NCBI RefSeq assembly: GCF_004152935.1
Contig: NZ_SETE01000003.1
Span: forward strand, 451,876 to 515,875
Source of the DNA: Brumimicrobium glaciale
Lineage (GTDB): Bacteria; Bacteroidota; Bacteroidia; Flavobacteriales_D; Crocinitomicaceae
DNA: 64,000 nt
Direction: 5' to 3'
Of the stretch, positions 1-8,465 are shown piece by piece. A model generated the notes under the pieces. It did no database searches, was not told where the DNA came from, and saw only the letters and a list, made by a program, of their open reading frames with translations. Numbering within the stretch: the stretch's first letter is position 1; each line of letters begins with the position of its first letter. Position numbers and translations under genes: made by a program.

Positions 1-1297
1 GTCTACTTCCTACAGGGTCTTCCATATATCCATTTTCGGAAAAAAGATCAACCCATTTTTCTTGATCAAAACTACTAATTGCATCAAAATAGCCATTTAC
101 TGCCGTATTTATAGCGTCAATTTTAGTGGTGTGAACTTCAGTATTTTCAGGAGTAGGACCTTCTTTATCTAGAATTAAAATTCCAGAAATATTACCGTAT
201 TGATAGTTTGTTTTTAATGTCAAGTCGTATTTCGCTTGATCAATTTCTTTGAAAATAGGTTCAACAAATTTATCCGCAAGTGATACGATATCCAAACCTA
301 TAGAGCCAAATGATTGTGAGCCAATAATATTTGATGTGAGTACATAATGCTGAAAGAAAAAATTCTTTAATGAGCGCTCAAAATTCGTAAAATGATTGAC
401 AATAGGAAGTAGAACAGCGTTATCTTTAGGGTTTTCTAATATCTGAACTATGTTTATATTATCGCTTTCAATATGCTTTAAAAACTTTTCAAAAAGCTTT
501 TTTGAAATATAAAATAACTCGTAAGCTTGTTGAGATTGCCCACCACTGGCTCCTCTAAGCGCTACCCTTAAAGGATGGTAGTCAGCTAAGATCATATGTT
601 CTAAGAGGAGAATATTGTCTGCAAGGTAAAGAAGTGTTTCATAAACAACCTTAAAATGATGTCCAATTTTATCGTCACTAATAGCTGAATTTTCAAAAAT
701 ATTATCGATAGTTTTCAACTCATTGATTGCTATATTAAACCAACATTCGGAAACTTGATGCGTTATCATAAACATTTCATCTTCTGAATTGAAATACTCT
801 AATTCATCCAGTTTAAGCTCTTTTATAATGTTGGGATATTCTATTTGATCCGCAATATCAAGACGCTTAACAGGTAGTTTCACTAAAAAGAAATAATCTC
901 TTATCTTATTTATTTGATCGTCAAGTCCAATTTTTACTTTCTCAGAAAGCTCGAAATATGATGTGGTAATTCTGTCTATTACACCGGAGTAACTGTGATC
1001 TAGTAATTTGAGGTTTTCAATGTTTTTAGAATAACTTTCTTTAAAACCTTTTTCTTCCAAAATAAAATCACAAGAATTTAATAACTTAAACTGTGTTTCT
1101 ATTCCTTGAAGGATATGTGATATTTTATCTCTATTGTTTTTTTCTTTTGTTTTAAGAATACTGCCCATTAGATAGGTGGACAATTCTACTGAAACAAATC
1201 CGCAGATCAAAAAATTTTCCTTTCTATTTGTATTTCCTTTGAAAAAGGAACTTAGTTCATCAAAATGGATATATAAATTGTAAGGTATTTTTTTCAT
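1..1297 (-). CDS. Tryptophan 2,3-dioxygenase-like protein with C-terminal SnoaL-like domain (partial)
   Basis: Partial gene: start ATG at 1297, the 3' end runs off the left edge (about 432 codons seen). Residues about 1-380 resemble tryptophan 2,3-dioxygenase, the haem enzyme that opens the indole ring of tryptophan. Visible motifs are ITHQVSECWF (about 178-187), LLEHM then PLRVALRGASGGQSQQ (distal-pocket Arg and the GASG loop) and FFFQHYVLTSNIIG followed by GSQSFGSIG, where the His (about 316) sits at the position of the haem-ligating His. From about residue 390 the reading changes to AVNGYFDAISSFDQEKWVDL, the start of a SnoaL/NTF2-like fold. Sequence is divergent from the kynurenine-pathway enzyme, so a secondary-metabolite substrate is possible. 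No kynurenine-pathway gene lies nearby. Domain assignment is fairly sure, the reaction is inferred. Confidence 0.75.
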   Translation of the reverse strand, partial: MKKIPYNLYIHFDELSSFFKGNTNRKENFLICGFVSVELSTYLMGSILKTKEKNNRDKISHILQGIETQFKLLNSCDFILEEKGFKESYSKNIENLKLLDHSYSGVIDRITTSYFELSEKVKIGLDDQINKIRDYFFLVKLPVKRLDIADQIEYPNIIKELKLDELEYFNSEDEMFMITHQVSECWFNIAINELKTIDNIFENSAISDDKIGHHFKVVYETLLYLADNILLLEHMILADYHPLRVALRGASGGQSQQAYELFYISKKLFEKFLKHIESDNINIVQILENPKDNAVLLPIVNHFTNFERSLKNFFFQHYVLTSNIIGSQSFGSIGLDIVSLADKFVEPIFKEIDQAKYDLTLKTNYQYGNISGILILDKEGPTPENTEVHTTKIDAINTAVNGYFDAISSFDQEKWVDLFSENGYMEDPVGSR

Positions 1298-2155
1298 AAC
1301 TAGCGTTGGTTAACAAAGTATTGGAATCTTTTTTATTATAAATTATAAAAAATTCACATTCAAATACATTTTACCTCAAATCTAACATTTTCAACTGACT
1401 TTTAAAACCCTTTATTTCATGTGCGAATGTTTTTTTTGAAATTAATACCGCAACACTTAAAATTGTCGTTATGTGTTTGGTTGAAGGAGGGTGGTTGAGT
1501 TGGATGTTTGGGTTTGTAGAATTACAGTATATAGTCTCTGGAATCCTATCTCTTTTTAGAGTTAGTGTAAAATGATGAAATTTGAGGGAAATGGGTGTCT
1601 AATTTATACTTTTCTGTGTTTTTCATGGGGTTACGTTTATGGACGTTTGGGTATATAGCAATAAAGACAGAAAGACACAGATTAACTTCCAAATTCCCAC
1701 TGAACCAAATCGTTGTGTTTGATTTTATCTTATTATTTTAAAAGCCTGTCGGGATCTTTTCCAGTAAATTCATTCTTTTAGTATTATTTTCGATAAAATG
1801 GTTATACGCTCCAATGGCACGCGGATGACACTGATACTTCGGCGGGCTCAGCAGAACTGCAAGCAACGCGGATACTCACGGATTTTTCACTTATGGTGAA
1901 TTCGGATAAACGCGGATTGCTTTGGTCCGTAATAGTAACTATTTCCTTACCATTAAATAAAATCATATCTAATTTCTCAAGAGAACCTAGTGTGCTGTTA
2001 AATAATTAAATTATAATTCTAGACTTACTAGTAAAGTATCCGATAAGCATTTTATTTTAAAAGCCAAATCAACGATTTGGCGGTGTTAGTTAAAGGTAAT
2101 GAACTTTCGGAAACCGTAAAGTGCTCTATTTGCTGTATACCATGTTATCTTCTTT
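1298..2155. other. Non-coding accessory gap with degenerate repeats
   Basis: No convincing gene. It holds several degenerate repeat types: CGCGGAT-containing units around 1818-1920, an ACTTCGGCGGGCTCAGC copy of the dispersed ACTTCGAC repeat at 1836-1852, and a hairpin GCCAAATC-AAC-GATTTGGC at 2063-2081. GTTATCT at 2144-2150 immediately precedes the stop of the next gene and recurs beside the following one. Confidence 0.6.
2063..2081. repeat. Hairpin GCCAAATC/GATTTGGC
   Basis: Perfect 8-bp arms with a 3-nt loop, downstream of the minus-strand lipoprotein. There is no T-run after it, so it is more likely a repeat remnant than a terminator. Confidence 0.5.
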
Positions 2156-2632
2156 TTATTCAAATACATGTTTGCCCAAACAAAATTCTTTAGTTAAAGT
2201 ATAAAATAAGCTATCCGTTTTCTCATTTGGTTGTAAATGTCGACTGTAGTCATTTACAATGATGTCATATTCATTTGGATTTGGACCAGTGAAAGTACAT
2301 GAATTTTGATATTCTCTTTTGGGGTCATGAGTTTCAAGTGCTTCGTTGAAAAATAATCTAAAATTGGATAATTGAATCGAATCAATCAAAATATAGGTTT
2401 GAAATTGAGTGTCTTCATCTCGAATTAATATCCAGTCAATATTTTCTGGGAAGTATCCACTCCTTTTTAGAATGTATTTTATTTCCCCAGAACCTCCAAT
2501 CCCACCATGAAATGTTTCAGTTATTTCTATTCGTTCAGCTTTATCTATTTCTTTCACAAACTCATTGTCCGAGATGCTACACGAACTCAAAATAAGTAGT
2601 AAGGAAAAGAATATATGAAATTTTAAGTTCAT
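2156..2632 (-). CDS. Hypothetical lipoprotein, 158 aa
   Basis: Not recognised. The N-terminus is a lipoprotein signal: MNLKFHIFF, a hydrophobic run and a lipobox LSSC with the acylated Cys near residue 18, so the product should be anchored in a membrane after cleavage. The mature part is short, polar and has one internal pair of Cys-containing segments (NSCTFTG and EFCLG). It lies in the accessory cluster and is bounded by GTTATCT at its 3' end and AGATAAC just upstream of its start, like its neighbour. Nothing indicates a function. It may be a cassette-type gene. Confidence 0.6.
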   Translation of the reverse strand: MNLKFHIFFSLLLILSSCSISDNEFVKEIDKAERIEITETFHGGIGGSGEIKYILKRSGYFPENIDWILIRDEDTQFQTYILIDSIQLSNFRLFFNEALETHDPKREYQNSCTFTGPNPNEYDIIVNDYSRHLQPNEKTDSLFYTLTKEFCLGKHVFE

Positions 2633-2647
2633 CCTGTTTTCAATTGA

Positions 2648-2774
2648 AGATAACGAAGGAGGCTTTGCGGCTGCCTGTTTGCTAAATGTTTTATCGAAGA
2701 TACAAACTTTTAGATTTACATGAATGTAAAAATCGGAGGTTTTTACAGGCTGATCGTCAAAGGCTGTGTTATCT
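2648..2774. repeat. attC-like imperfect inverted element between two orphan genes
   Basis: A 127-bp spacer that starts with AGATAAC (2648-2654) and ends with its exact complement GTTATCT (2768-2774). Inward, both arms carry related blocks (GGCTTTG with TGCCTGT on one side, GCCTTTG with AGCCTGT read inward from the other). A perfect small hairpin TTTACAT-GA-ATGTAAA lies near the middle (2715-2730). The layout recalls an integron attC site, but the end boxes do not match the GTTRRRY/RYYYAAC consensus and no integrase is in view. Confidence 0.4.
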
Positions 2775-2779
2775 ATATT

Positions 2780-4567
2780 TTATTTAGGTTTATATTCGTA
2801 TGTAAGCCTTTTTGATTTTTCTCGAATTGATTTTCGTTCTCGCTCAAGCTTTTCGATTTCTTTTTCGATTTCAATAATTTCAGTCTCAGTTAATTCATTA
2901 TTCGATTCAAGTTCTTTTTTCAAAAACACCAATCTTTCTATATTCTCAAATGTTTCCGCCATAATAGCTTTTCTTGATTGATAAATTTCCTCAAAATATA
3001 TCTCCGCTTCTTCAGGGATGACAATATCAAAGATTACAACCCTGCTTGTTTCAGGATAATAAAGTTTATAAACTTCATTCATTATAGTTTCCATAGAATC
3101 TCTTTGAGAAACCCATAAATCGTACAATTCGAACTGTCCGAGCGAATGAATAATTGTGTCTTTAATTTGCTTCTGCAATGAATCAGTAGGGAGATCAGGG
3201 ATGACTTTATTAAAATAATAGACGTTGAACCAAATAATTGCATCTGAATCAAATTTAGATTTCACAGTTATTGATAAATCATCGGATTTTAACTTTTCGT
3301 TAGTCCTAAGATTGAAGGCACTAAAATAATTTTTAAATTCATTCTTTTCGATAGTCTCAACTCGGTCACTATTCCCTACTTCACTTTCTATTATTTTTCT
3401 CCAATTTTCAGAAACTCCGATTTTCAAAACTTCTAAGTTTTTTAGCTCAATTTCACTTTCCATTTTTGGGCCAATAGAATCTATCATTTTAACTAAATCA
3501 GAAATAGTGTTTTCATCGGCTATTTTAGCTATCTCTTCACCTAATCTCTTATTTATAAAATTTATTTTAGACTGGTCTGAAGCTGTTTTTTCGGGAACTT
3601 GATAACTAAAATAGAAGTATGCGTCTGTCCCATTTCTATCCATAACTCCAATCTCATACAACTGTTTTTTTGATTGGTTTTTGAGAGAACCATTCTGAAC
3701 AATTGTATTTTTTTGATCACTGGTTTGATATTTAGAGTCAACTATTCTTTCCAATCTAATTTTGAATACGTTATCACTTTTCATCTCAATGTACATTCCA
3801 AAACTATCCTGACTTTCTGATTCGGTATTCATCATGGCAGTCATTATGATATGTATATCCGCACCGACATAACAATGATTATCAATATCAAAATAATACG
3901 AGGCATTTCCAGTTGTTGCGCTTTTATATTCCCCTTTTAATTCTTCAGGCTTTTCGAGTTTTGAAATATCAATAATCCCTTCGAGAACTGCACATTTTCG
4001 GTCTTGGATAGTTTTAAAACCTACAAAAGTTAAAGTATTGAATCCTTTAGAAAATAACACTGAGCCATTTGCATTAAAGGGGATTTTCATTGGAATTTTA
4101 TCAGACTGTCCTTCTTTCAAATCTATAGATGGAAGAGGAAAAACAATATTGAATAATGTATTGGAATTGGGCTCGTCAAAACTTCCATTTGGCCTCATGT
4201 CTTGAGCAACAGTTGGCGCTGTTTCATTTGTCATTGTATCTCTTGGTGTACCATCCTTATTAAACATTATCATGCTTAATTTTAAATTAGTCAAACTTAA
4301 ATCCGCCAAATTATTTGGTTTGACTTGAACATTAAGGTTTCCTTTCCCGGTCATAAATGTTTTAGTGGTTGCCTCACTTTTTGACATTTTATTCTCGGTC
4401 TCTACTGCTTGTGTGTATGAATAAACATATATTTTTTCTTTACTAAAATCCCAAATGAATTGTTTGTTCTTTGAATCGACAGCGACTTTTTCTTTAGGTA
4501 TACTTCCACAGCTTGATAGCAATATGATTACTGTAGCAAAGATTATTTTTTCGATTGTATTTTTCAT
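2780..4567 (-). CDS. Hypothetical large lipoprotein, 595 aa
   Basis: Not recognised. I start it at the ATG at 4567 because MKNTIEKIIFATVIILLSSC is a clean lipoprotein signal with lipobox LSSC, whereas the 23-codon upstream extension reads through a 26-bp palindrome and adds nothing. The body is soluble-looking and rich in beta-type sequence (a segment about 45-300 resembles a generic secreted domain), and the last roughly 80 residues are a strongly charged helix (ELTETEIIEIEKEIEKLERE) that should form a coiled coil. It is probably exported and membrane-anchored. It belongs to the same accessory block as the previous lipoprotein, with AGATAAC directly before its start. Confidence 0.6.
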   Translation of the reverse strand: MKNTIEKIIFATVIILLSSCGSIPKEKVAVDSKNKQFIWDFSKEKIYVYSYTQAVETENKMSKSEATTKTFMTGKGNLNVQVKPNNLADLSLTNLKLSMIMFNKDGTPRDTMTNETAPTVAQDMRPNGSFDEPNSNTLFNIVFPLPSIDLKEGQSDKIPMKIPFNANGSVLFSKGFNTLTFVGFKTIQDRKCAVLEGIIDISKLEKPEELKGEYKSATTGNASYYFDIDNHCYVGADIHIIMTAMMNTESESQDSFGMYIEMKSDNVFKIRLERIVDSKYQTSDQKNTIVQNGSLKNQSKKQLYEIGVMDRNGTDAYFYFSYQVPEKTASDQSKINFINKRLGEEIAKIADENTISDLVKMIDSIGPKMESEIELKNLEVLKIGVSENWRKIIESEVGNSDRVETIEKNEFKNYFSAFNLRTNEKLKSDDLSITVKSKFDSDAIIWFNVYYFNKVIPDLPTDSLQKQIKDTIIHSLGQFELYDLWVSQRDSMETIMNEVYKLYYPETSRVVIFDIVIPEEAEIYFEEIYQSRKAIMAETFENIERLVFLKKELESNNELTETEIIEIEKEIEKLERERKSIREKSKRLTYEYKPK

Positions 4568-4580
4568 TATAGATAACAAT

Positions 4581-4606
4581 TGGCTTAACGCAGTTGCGTT
4601 AAGCCA
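4581..4606. repeat. Perfect palindrome upstream of lipoprotein gene
   Basis: TGGCTTAACGCA, a 2-nt centre, then its exact complement (12-bp arms). It sits 14 bp upstream of the chosen start of the lipoprotein gene, so it would form a stable hairpin in the leader or mark a cassette boundary. Confidence 0.6.
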
Positions 4607-4803
4607 TCTTGTATGTTTTAGCCCAAATTTAATCATTATTTTGAATCAACTAAGCTTTAAAAAAGTTTAAAACCCAACATAACTAAATGTATATCAATTA
4701 CAATCCGTCTTTCGAAGAGTCAAAATAATTCTCAATAGCAAGCGATGCACTAGCTTGTCGAATGAACTGTTTTAAAAAAAATGTGGAACGTAAATAACGG
4801 ACA

Positions 4804-5856
4804 TTAATTAAACGACCAATCAAAAGTATCAATCTCCGTCACACACCTTATCAACAAATCAATACTTCCTTGAATATCTTCCTTGTGCGCCATCTCAATC
4901 ACTTGATGTAAGTGTCTCGTAGGAATTGAAATTGCTCCTGCTATTGAACCTCCAGCAGTCATTCTTTGAATTCCAGCGGTATCTGTACCTCCAGCGGTCA
5001 AAATCTCTGGTTGCCATTTAATATTGTGACGATCAGCTGTTTTCCTCATGTATTCTACCATGCGGTAATCTGCAATCGTTGAAGCATCCATAATTTTAAT
5101 GGCTGTCCCTTCTCCTAAAGAAGTGATTTTTTCATGCGCTGCAGCTCCTGGTAAATCGTATGCAATTGTGGTGTCTAATCCAAATCCGAAATCTGGGTTT
5201 ATTTTTAATGCAGCAACATTTGCTCCTCTAATTCCCACTTCTTCTTGAACGGTAAATACACCGTAAATGTCATAAGGAACTTCTTTATCTTTCAAGTGTT
5301 TTAATGTTTCTATCAATATAAAAACAGCCAAACGATTGTCTAAAGATTTAGAGTTTACACAATCTCCCATTTCAATAAATGAGCGTTCTCTTGTGATTGG
5401 ATCACCAATGCGAACCAATTGTTCAACTTCTTCTTTTGAACGGCCTGTATCGATGAAGAAATCTGTTGTTTTTGGAATTTTCTGACGTTCCTCTGTGGTC
5501 ATTACGTGAATTGGTTTTGCGGCCATTACACCCATAACATCTTCTCTTCCGTGAATAATAACACGTTGAGCAGTTAACGTCTTTGGATCAAATCCTCCCA
5601 AAGTATGAAAACGAATAAATCCTTTGTCATCAATGTGGGTTACAATGAAACCAATTTCATCCATGTGCGCGCCAATCATGATTTTTTTATCCGATTTTCC
5701 GCGTTTTATCGCATAGATATTTCCCATGTTGTCAAGTTCTACCTCATCAACAAGCGGACGTACTTCTTCTAAGATTAATGCTCTAATTTTTTGTTCGTAA
5801 CCTGGTGCTCCAGGTGCTTCGCAAATGGCACTTAATAATTCAAGGTTTAAACTCAT
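4804..5856 (-). CDS. M42 family metallopeptidase (glutamyl aminopeptidase/FrvX-like)
   Basis: Cytosolic di-metal aminopeptidase of the M42 family, 350 aa, the usual length; no signal peptide. Metal and catalytic positions are visible in order: AHMDEIG (His about 64), SLDNR (Asp about 172), QEEVGIRGA (catalytic Glu about 203), GLDTT (Asp about 224) and RHLHQ near residue 316. M42 enzymes trim N-terminal residues from peptides in large tetrahedral shells, and annotation as cellulase in this family is a known misnomer. Nearest neighbour pdxA is 197 bp away on the same strand, so operon membership is doubtful. Family call is firm, peptide preference is unknown. Confidence 0.92.
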   Translation of the reverse strand: MSLNLELLSAICEAPGAPGYEQKIRALILEEVRPLVDEVELDNMGNIYAIKRGKSDKKIMIGAHMDEIGFIVTHIDDKGFIRFHTLGGFDPKTLTAQRVIIHGREDVMGVMAAKPIHVMTTEERQKIPKTTDFFIDTGRSKEEVEQLVRIGDPITRERSFIEMGDCVNSKSLDNRLAVFILIETLKHLKDKEVPYDIYGVFTVQEEVGIRGANVAALKINPDFGFGLDTTIAYDLPGAAAHEKITSLGEGTAIKIMDASTIADYRMVEYMRKTADRHNIKWQPEILTAGGTDTAGIQRMTAGGSIAGAISIPTRHLHQVIEMAHKEDIQGSIDLLIRCVTEIDTFDWSFN

Positions 5857-6030
5857 ATCTTAATGTTTATGGTGTTCAAATAATCAATAGAATATTAATA
5901 ATCTGAATTATTAATATAAACTTTAAATATTGGGTTTAGAAAATCAACGTGTGTCGGTTAAAATAACACAATGTATAATTTAAAAAATCATAAATATTTT
6001 TTTAAAACGTTGCAATGCTTTGTTTTTTGA

Positions 6031-6054
6031 AACGGCGCAATGCATTGCGACGTT
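6031..6054. repeat. Palindrome abutting the pdxA stop codon
   Basis: 24-bp palindrome with arms AACGGCGCAATG / CATTGCGACGTT and one mismatched pair. Its outer T is the first base (on the minus strand, last base) of the pdxA TAA stop. It shares the GCGCAATGCATTGCG core with the copy at 53481-53526. Confidence 0.65.
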
Positions 6055-7163
6055 TAGAAATACTTTGATTTCTTTTCTTCTCTAATCACTCTTTTTGGCA
6101 ACGGATCTTCATTTATTTCCTTGATGAATTTACGTTTTCTGTAAATATCCACTGCAAGGTAAATTGCACTTCTCATTGATTGTTCGCTCGCTACACCTTT
6201 CCCTGCTATATCGAACGCTGTTCCGTGATCTGGAGATGTTCTTACGATTGGTAAACCTGCTGTGAAGTTTACTCCATCATCGAAAGCCAATGATTTGAAT
6301 CCTGTTAATCCTTGGTCGTGATACATTGCTAAAACTGCATCGAAGTTGGCATATTGACGACTTCCGAAAAATCCATCTGCTGGATAAGGTCCAAAAGTTA
6401 CAATTCCTTCTTCCATTGCTTTTTGAATTGCTGGAGTAATTTGTTCAGATTCCTCTGTTCCCATTTCTCCTTTTTCTCCTGCATGTGGGTTTAGTCCCAA
6501 TACCGCAATTTTTGGACGAATAATTCCAAAATCTTTCTTTAAACTCTTATTTAATTCATGGATTTTAGCAAGAATTCGCTCTTGCGTAACGTCTTCAATA
6601 ACTTGCTTTAAAGGAATATGACTGGTAACAAGGGCAACACGTAAATCTCCTGAAACCATCATCATTAATGCATCTTCTTTACCTGATAAATCAGCTAAAT
6701 ATTCTGTATGTCCGGGAAATTTGAATCCTGCCTGGTGAATTGTTTCTTTAGAAATTGGTGCTGTTACCAACACATCAATTTTTCCGGCAGCTAAATCTTG
6801 GGTCGCTTTTTCTAATGATAGAAAAGCATATTTTCCTCCGGTTTCATTTGCTTTTCCCAATTGAATATCTACCACTTCGTCCCAACAGGAAACGATATTT
6901 ACCTTTCTATCTTGTGCATCCTGCGCATCAGTAACTCTTTGATAATTAAATAAATCATCGCCAATGGCTTTTTTATGAAAAGCCATTGTTTTTGTAGAAC
7001 CGTAAATTATTGGAGTACAATCCATTAATATTTCAGTATTATTCAATGCTTTAATAATTACCTCTGGACCAATTCCGTTGATATCACCTATAGATATTCC
7101 TACGCGAATAGGTGTTCTGTCTGACTTTAAGGTTAAGGTTTCTTTTGCTCTCTTTTTTTGCAT
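6054..7163 (-). CDS. pdxA: 4-hydroxythreonine-4-phosphate dehydrogenase
   Basis: PdxA oxidises 4-phosphohydroxy-L-threonine with NAD(P)+ in the DXP-dependent route to pyridoxal 5'-phosphate. The 369-aa product begins with the family signature RVGISIGDINGIGPEVI. Metal-binding His residues are visible in GHTEYLADL (about 150), NPHAGEKGEMG (about 226) and AMYHDQGL (about 279), followed by the FTAGLPIVRTSPDHGTAFD block typical of the C-terminal domain. A short basic N-terminal extension (MQKKRAKETLTLKSD) precedes the domain and the true start could be slightly downstream. pdxJ or pdxB are not in the window. A 24-bp palindrome abuts the stop codon. Confidence 0.95.
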   Translation of the reverse strand: MQKKRAKETLTLKSDRTPIRVGISIGDINGIGPEVIIKALNNTEILMDCTPIIYGSTKTMAFHKKAIGDDLFNYQRVTDAQDAQDRKVNIVSCWDEVVDIQLGKANETGGKYAFLSLEKATQDLAAGKIDVLVTAPISKETIHQAGFKFPGHTEYLADLSGKEDALMMMVSGDLRVALVTSHIPLKQVIEDVTQERILAKIHELNKSLKKDFGIIRPKIAVLGLNPHAGEKGEMGTEESEQITPAIQKAMEEGIVTFGPYPADGFFGSRQYANFDAVLAMYHDQGLTGFKSLAFDDGVNFTAGLPIVRTSPDHGTAFDIAGKGVASEQSMRSAIYLAVDIYRKRKFIKEINEDPLPKRVIREEKKSKYF

Positions 7164-7463
7164 ACTGCTTTATTTTTACACCTAATTATAAAATAGAATG
7201 GTGTTTATAGTAAATGGATGGAAACATAATCATTAATTCCGATAACTATCGAAATGATTCTTTTGAGCTTATTTCACATTATTTCTTGTCGGTTTATACA
7301 GCCAACGAGCACTAAGTAACACATCTCCTAAAGAATGAAAAGTAAAATAATTCTCAAAATTTATACAAATTTTAAAAATCGTCTGTTTCCGACCAGACAC
7401 TATACACAAAAATAACAAATGTTCGGAGATTATGTTGTATAAAAGAGTTTGAAGAATAAAGTA

Positions 7464-8141
7464 CTACATTTTCCTTGATCGTGGTTTTTTATAACGCGGC
7501 GTTTTGAAACCCCATTGGTACTTTCTCTTTGTAAATGATTTGCTTTTTTTCTTATCTAAATCTTGAACCTTATAGACCAACCCAAAATGCGCATGTCCAT
7601 AACTTGAGTCACCAGATGAAAAGCCCATGTTTCCTGAAGCTCTAAATTGAACTCCTAATCCACCTATTAACATAAGGTTAAAACCAGCTCCAAATGTTCC
7701 ACCAATCATACTTTTTGGACTAATTGCTTCTCTTCCTGTGTAACCTACCCCAGCAAAGAAAAATGGATCAAACCATTGTTGGTCCATTATATAACCTAAA
7801 CTATATTTGAAATGTGCATCTAGTGAAAAGAATTGACCATAGACAGTGGTATCTTTGTCTACCGTTTTTCCTAATTTATAATTATTTACAGATCCTACAA
7901 AATCAATACTCATACCTTTCATAAGGTAAATATCTAGATTAATTGCTGAAGGATATACGGGTAAATTCCATGATTTTTCAGGGTTTAAAAGATGTTTTGA
8001 TCCATATCCATCATCTATTACGTTATTCCAATAAACGCCAAGCATCCATTTATAGGGCTTAACCATTCTGAAATTTCGATTTTGAGAAAACGAAAACGCA
8101 CTAATCGATAAAAATAAGAGAGCAAAAATTACTTTTTTCAT
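7464..8141 (-). CDS. Outer-membrane beta-barrel protein with basic C-terminal tail
   Basis: 225 aa with a signal peptide (MKKVIFALLFLSISAFSFSQ, cleavage near residue 20). The mature part shows alternating hydrophobic strands (LGVYWNNVIDD, INLDIYLMKGMSIDFVGS, FFAGVGYTGREAI, GGLGVQFRASG, AHFGLVYKV) typical of a small eight-strand OmpA-like barrel. After the last strand there is an unusual tail of about 30 residues made largely of Lys and Arg (KKKSKSFTKRKYQWGFK and onward), which would lie in the periplasm. Function unknown; no OmpA peptidoglycan-binding domain follows. The roughly 300-bp gap 7164-7463 before pdxA shows nothing recognisable. Confidence 0.7.
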   Translation of the reverse strand: MKKVIFALLFLSISAFSFSQNRNFRMVKPYKWMLGVYWNNVIDDGYGSKHLLNPEKSWNLPVYPSAINLDIYLMKGMSIDFVGSVNNYKLGKTVDKDTTVYGQFFSLDAHFKYSLGYIMDQQWFDPFFFAGVGYTGREAISPKSMIGGTFGAGFNLMLIGGLGVQFRASGNMGFSSGDSSYGHAHFGLVYKVQDLDKKKSKSFTKRKYQWGFKTPRYKKPRSRKM

Positions 8142-8465
8142 ACAGGGTTTACAGATGCTTTATAAATTAAAAGACTGCTACCAAATTAATAAAATTATAG
8201 CAAATAACACTTTTAAAGACTATTTGAATGATAAATTTAATAGGTCAATTCTTGTTTTATAGGGTATCTGAAATTAAAAATCTAGATTAAGCATAAATAC
8301 TATTCATGCAAATACCCTTATTTAATTCCTCGTCGTTGTGCCGAAGGAATTATTTTAGCTGAAGTCTTCTATTATATTTTCGGTAGAACCCTTTTTATTA
8401 CTGAACAGTTGAAAACAGTTTGTATTAATCAGTTTTAACATTTCTAGTTTATATCCAGAAACTAT
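8142..8465. other. Intergenic gap with one hairpin
   Basis: No gene seen. It contains a hairpin with arms AATTCCT (8324-8330) and AGGAATT (8345-8351), downstream of the minus-strand anti-sigma-like gene. Without a clear T-run it is only a weak terminator candidate. Confidence 0.4.

Noticed and set aside
2766-2981. 71-codon open frame on the plus strand
   Set aside because: It lies antisense to the C-terminal coiled coil of the lipoprotein gene; the Ser/Phe-rich reading is the mirror of Lys/Glu codons.
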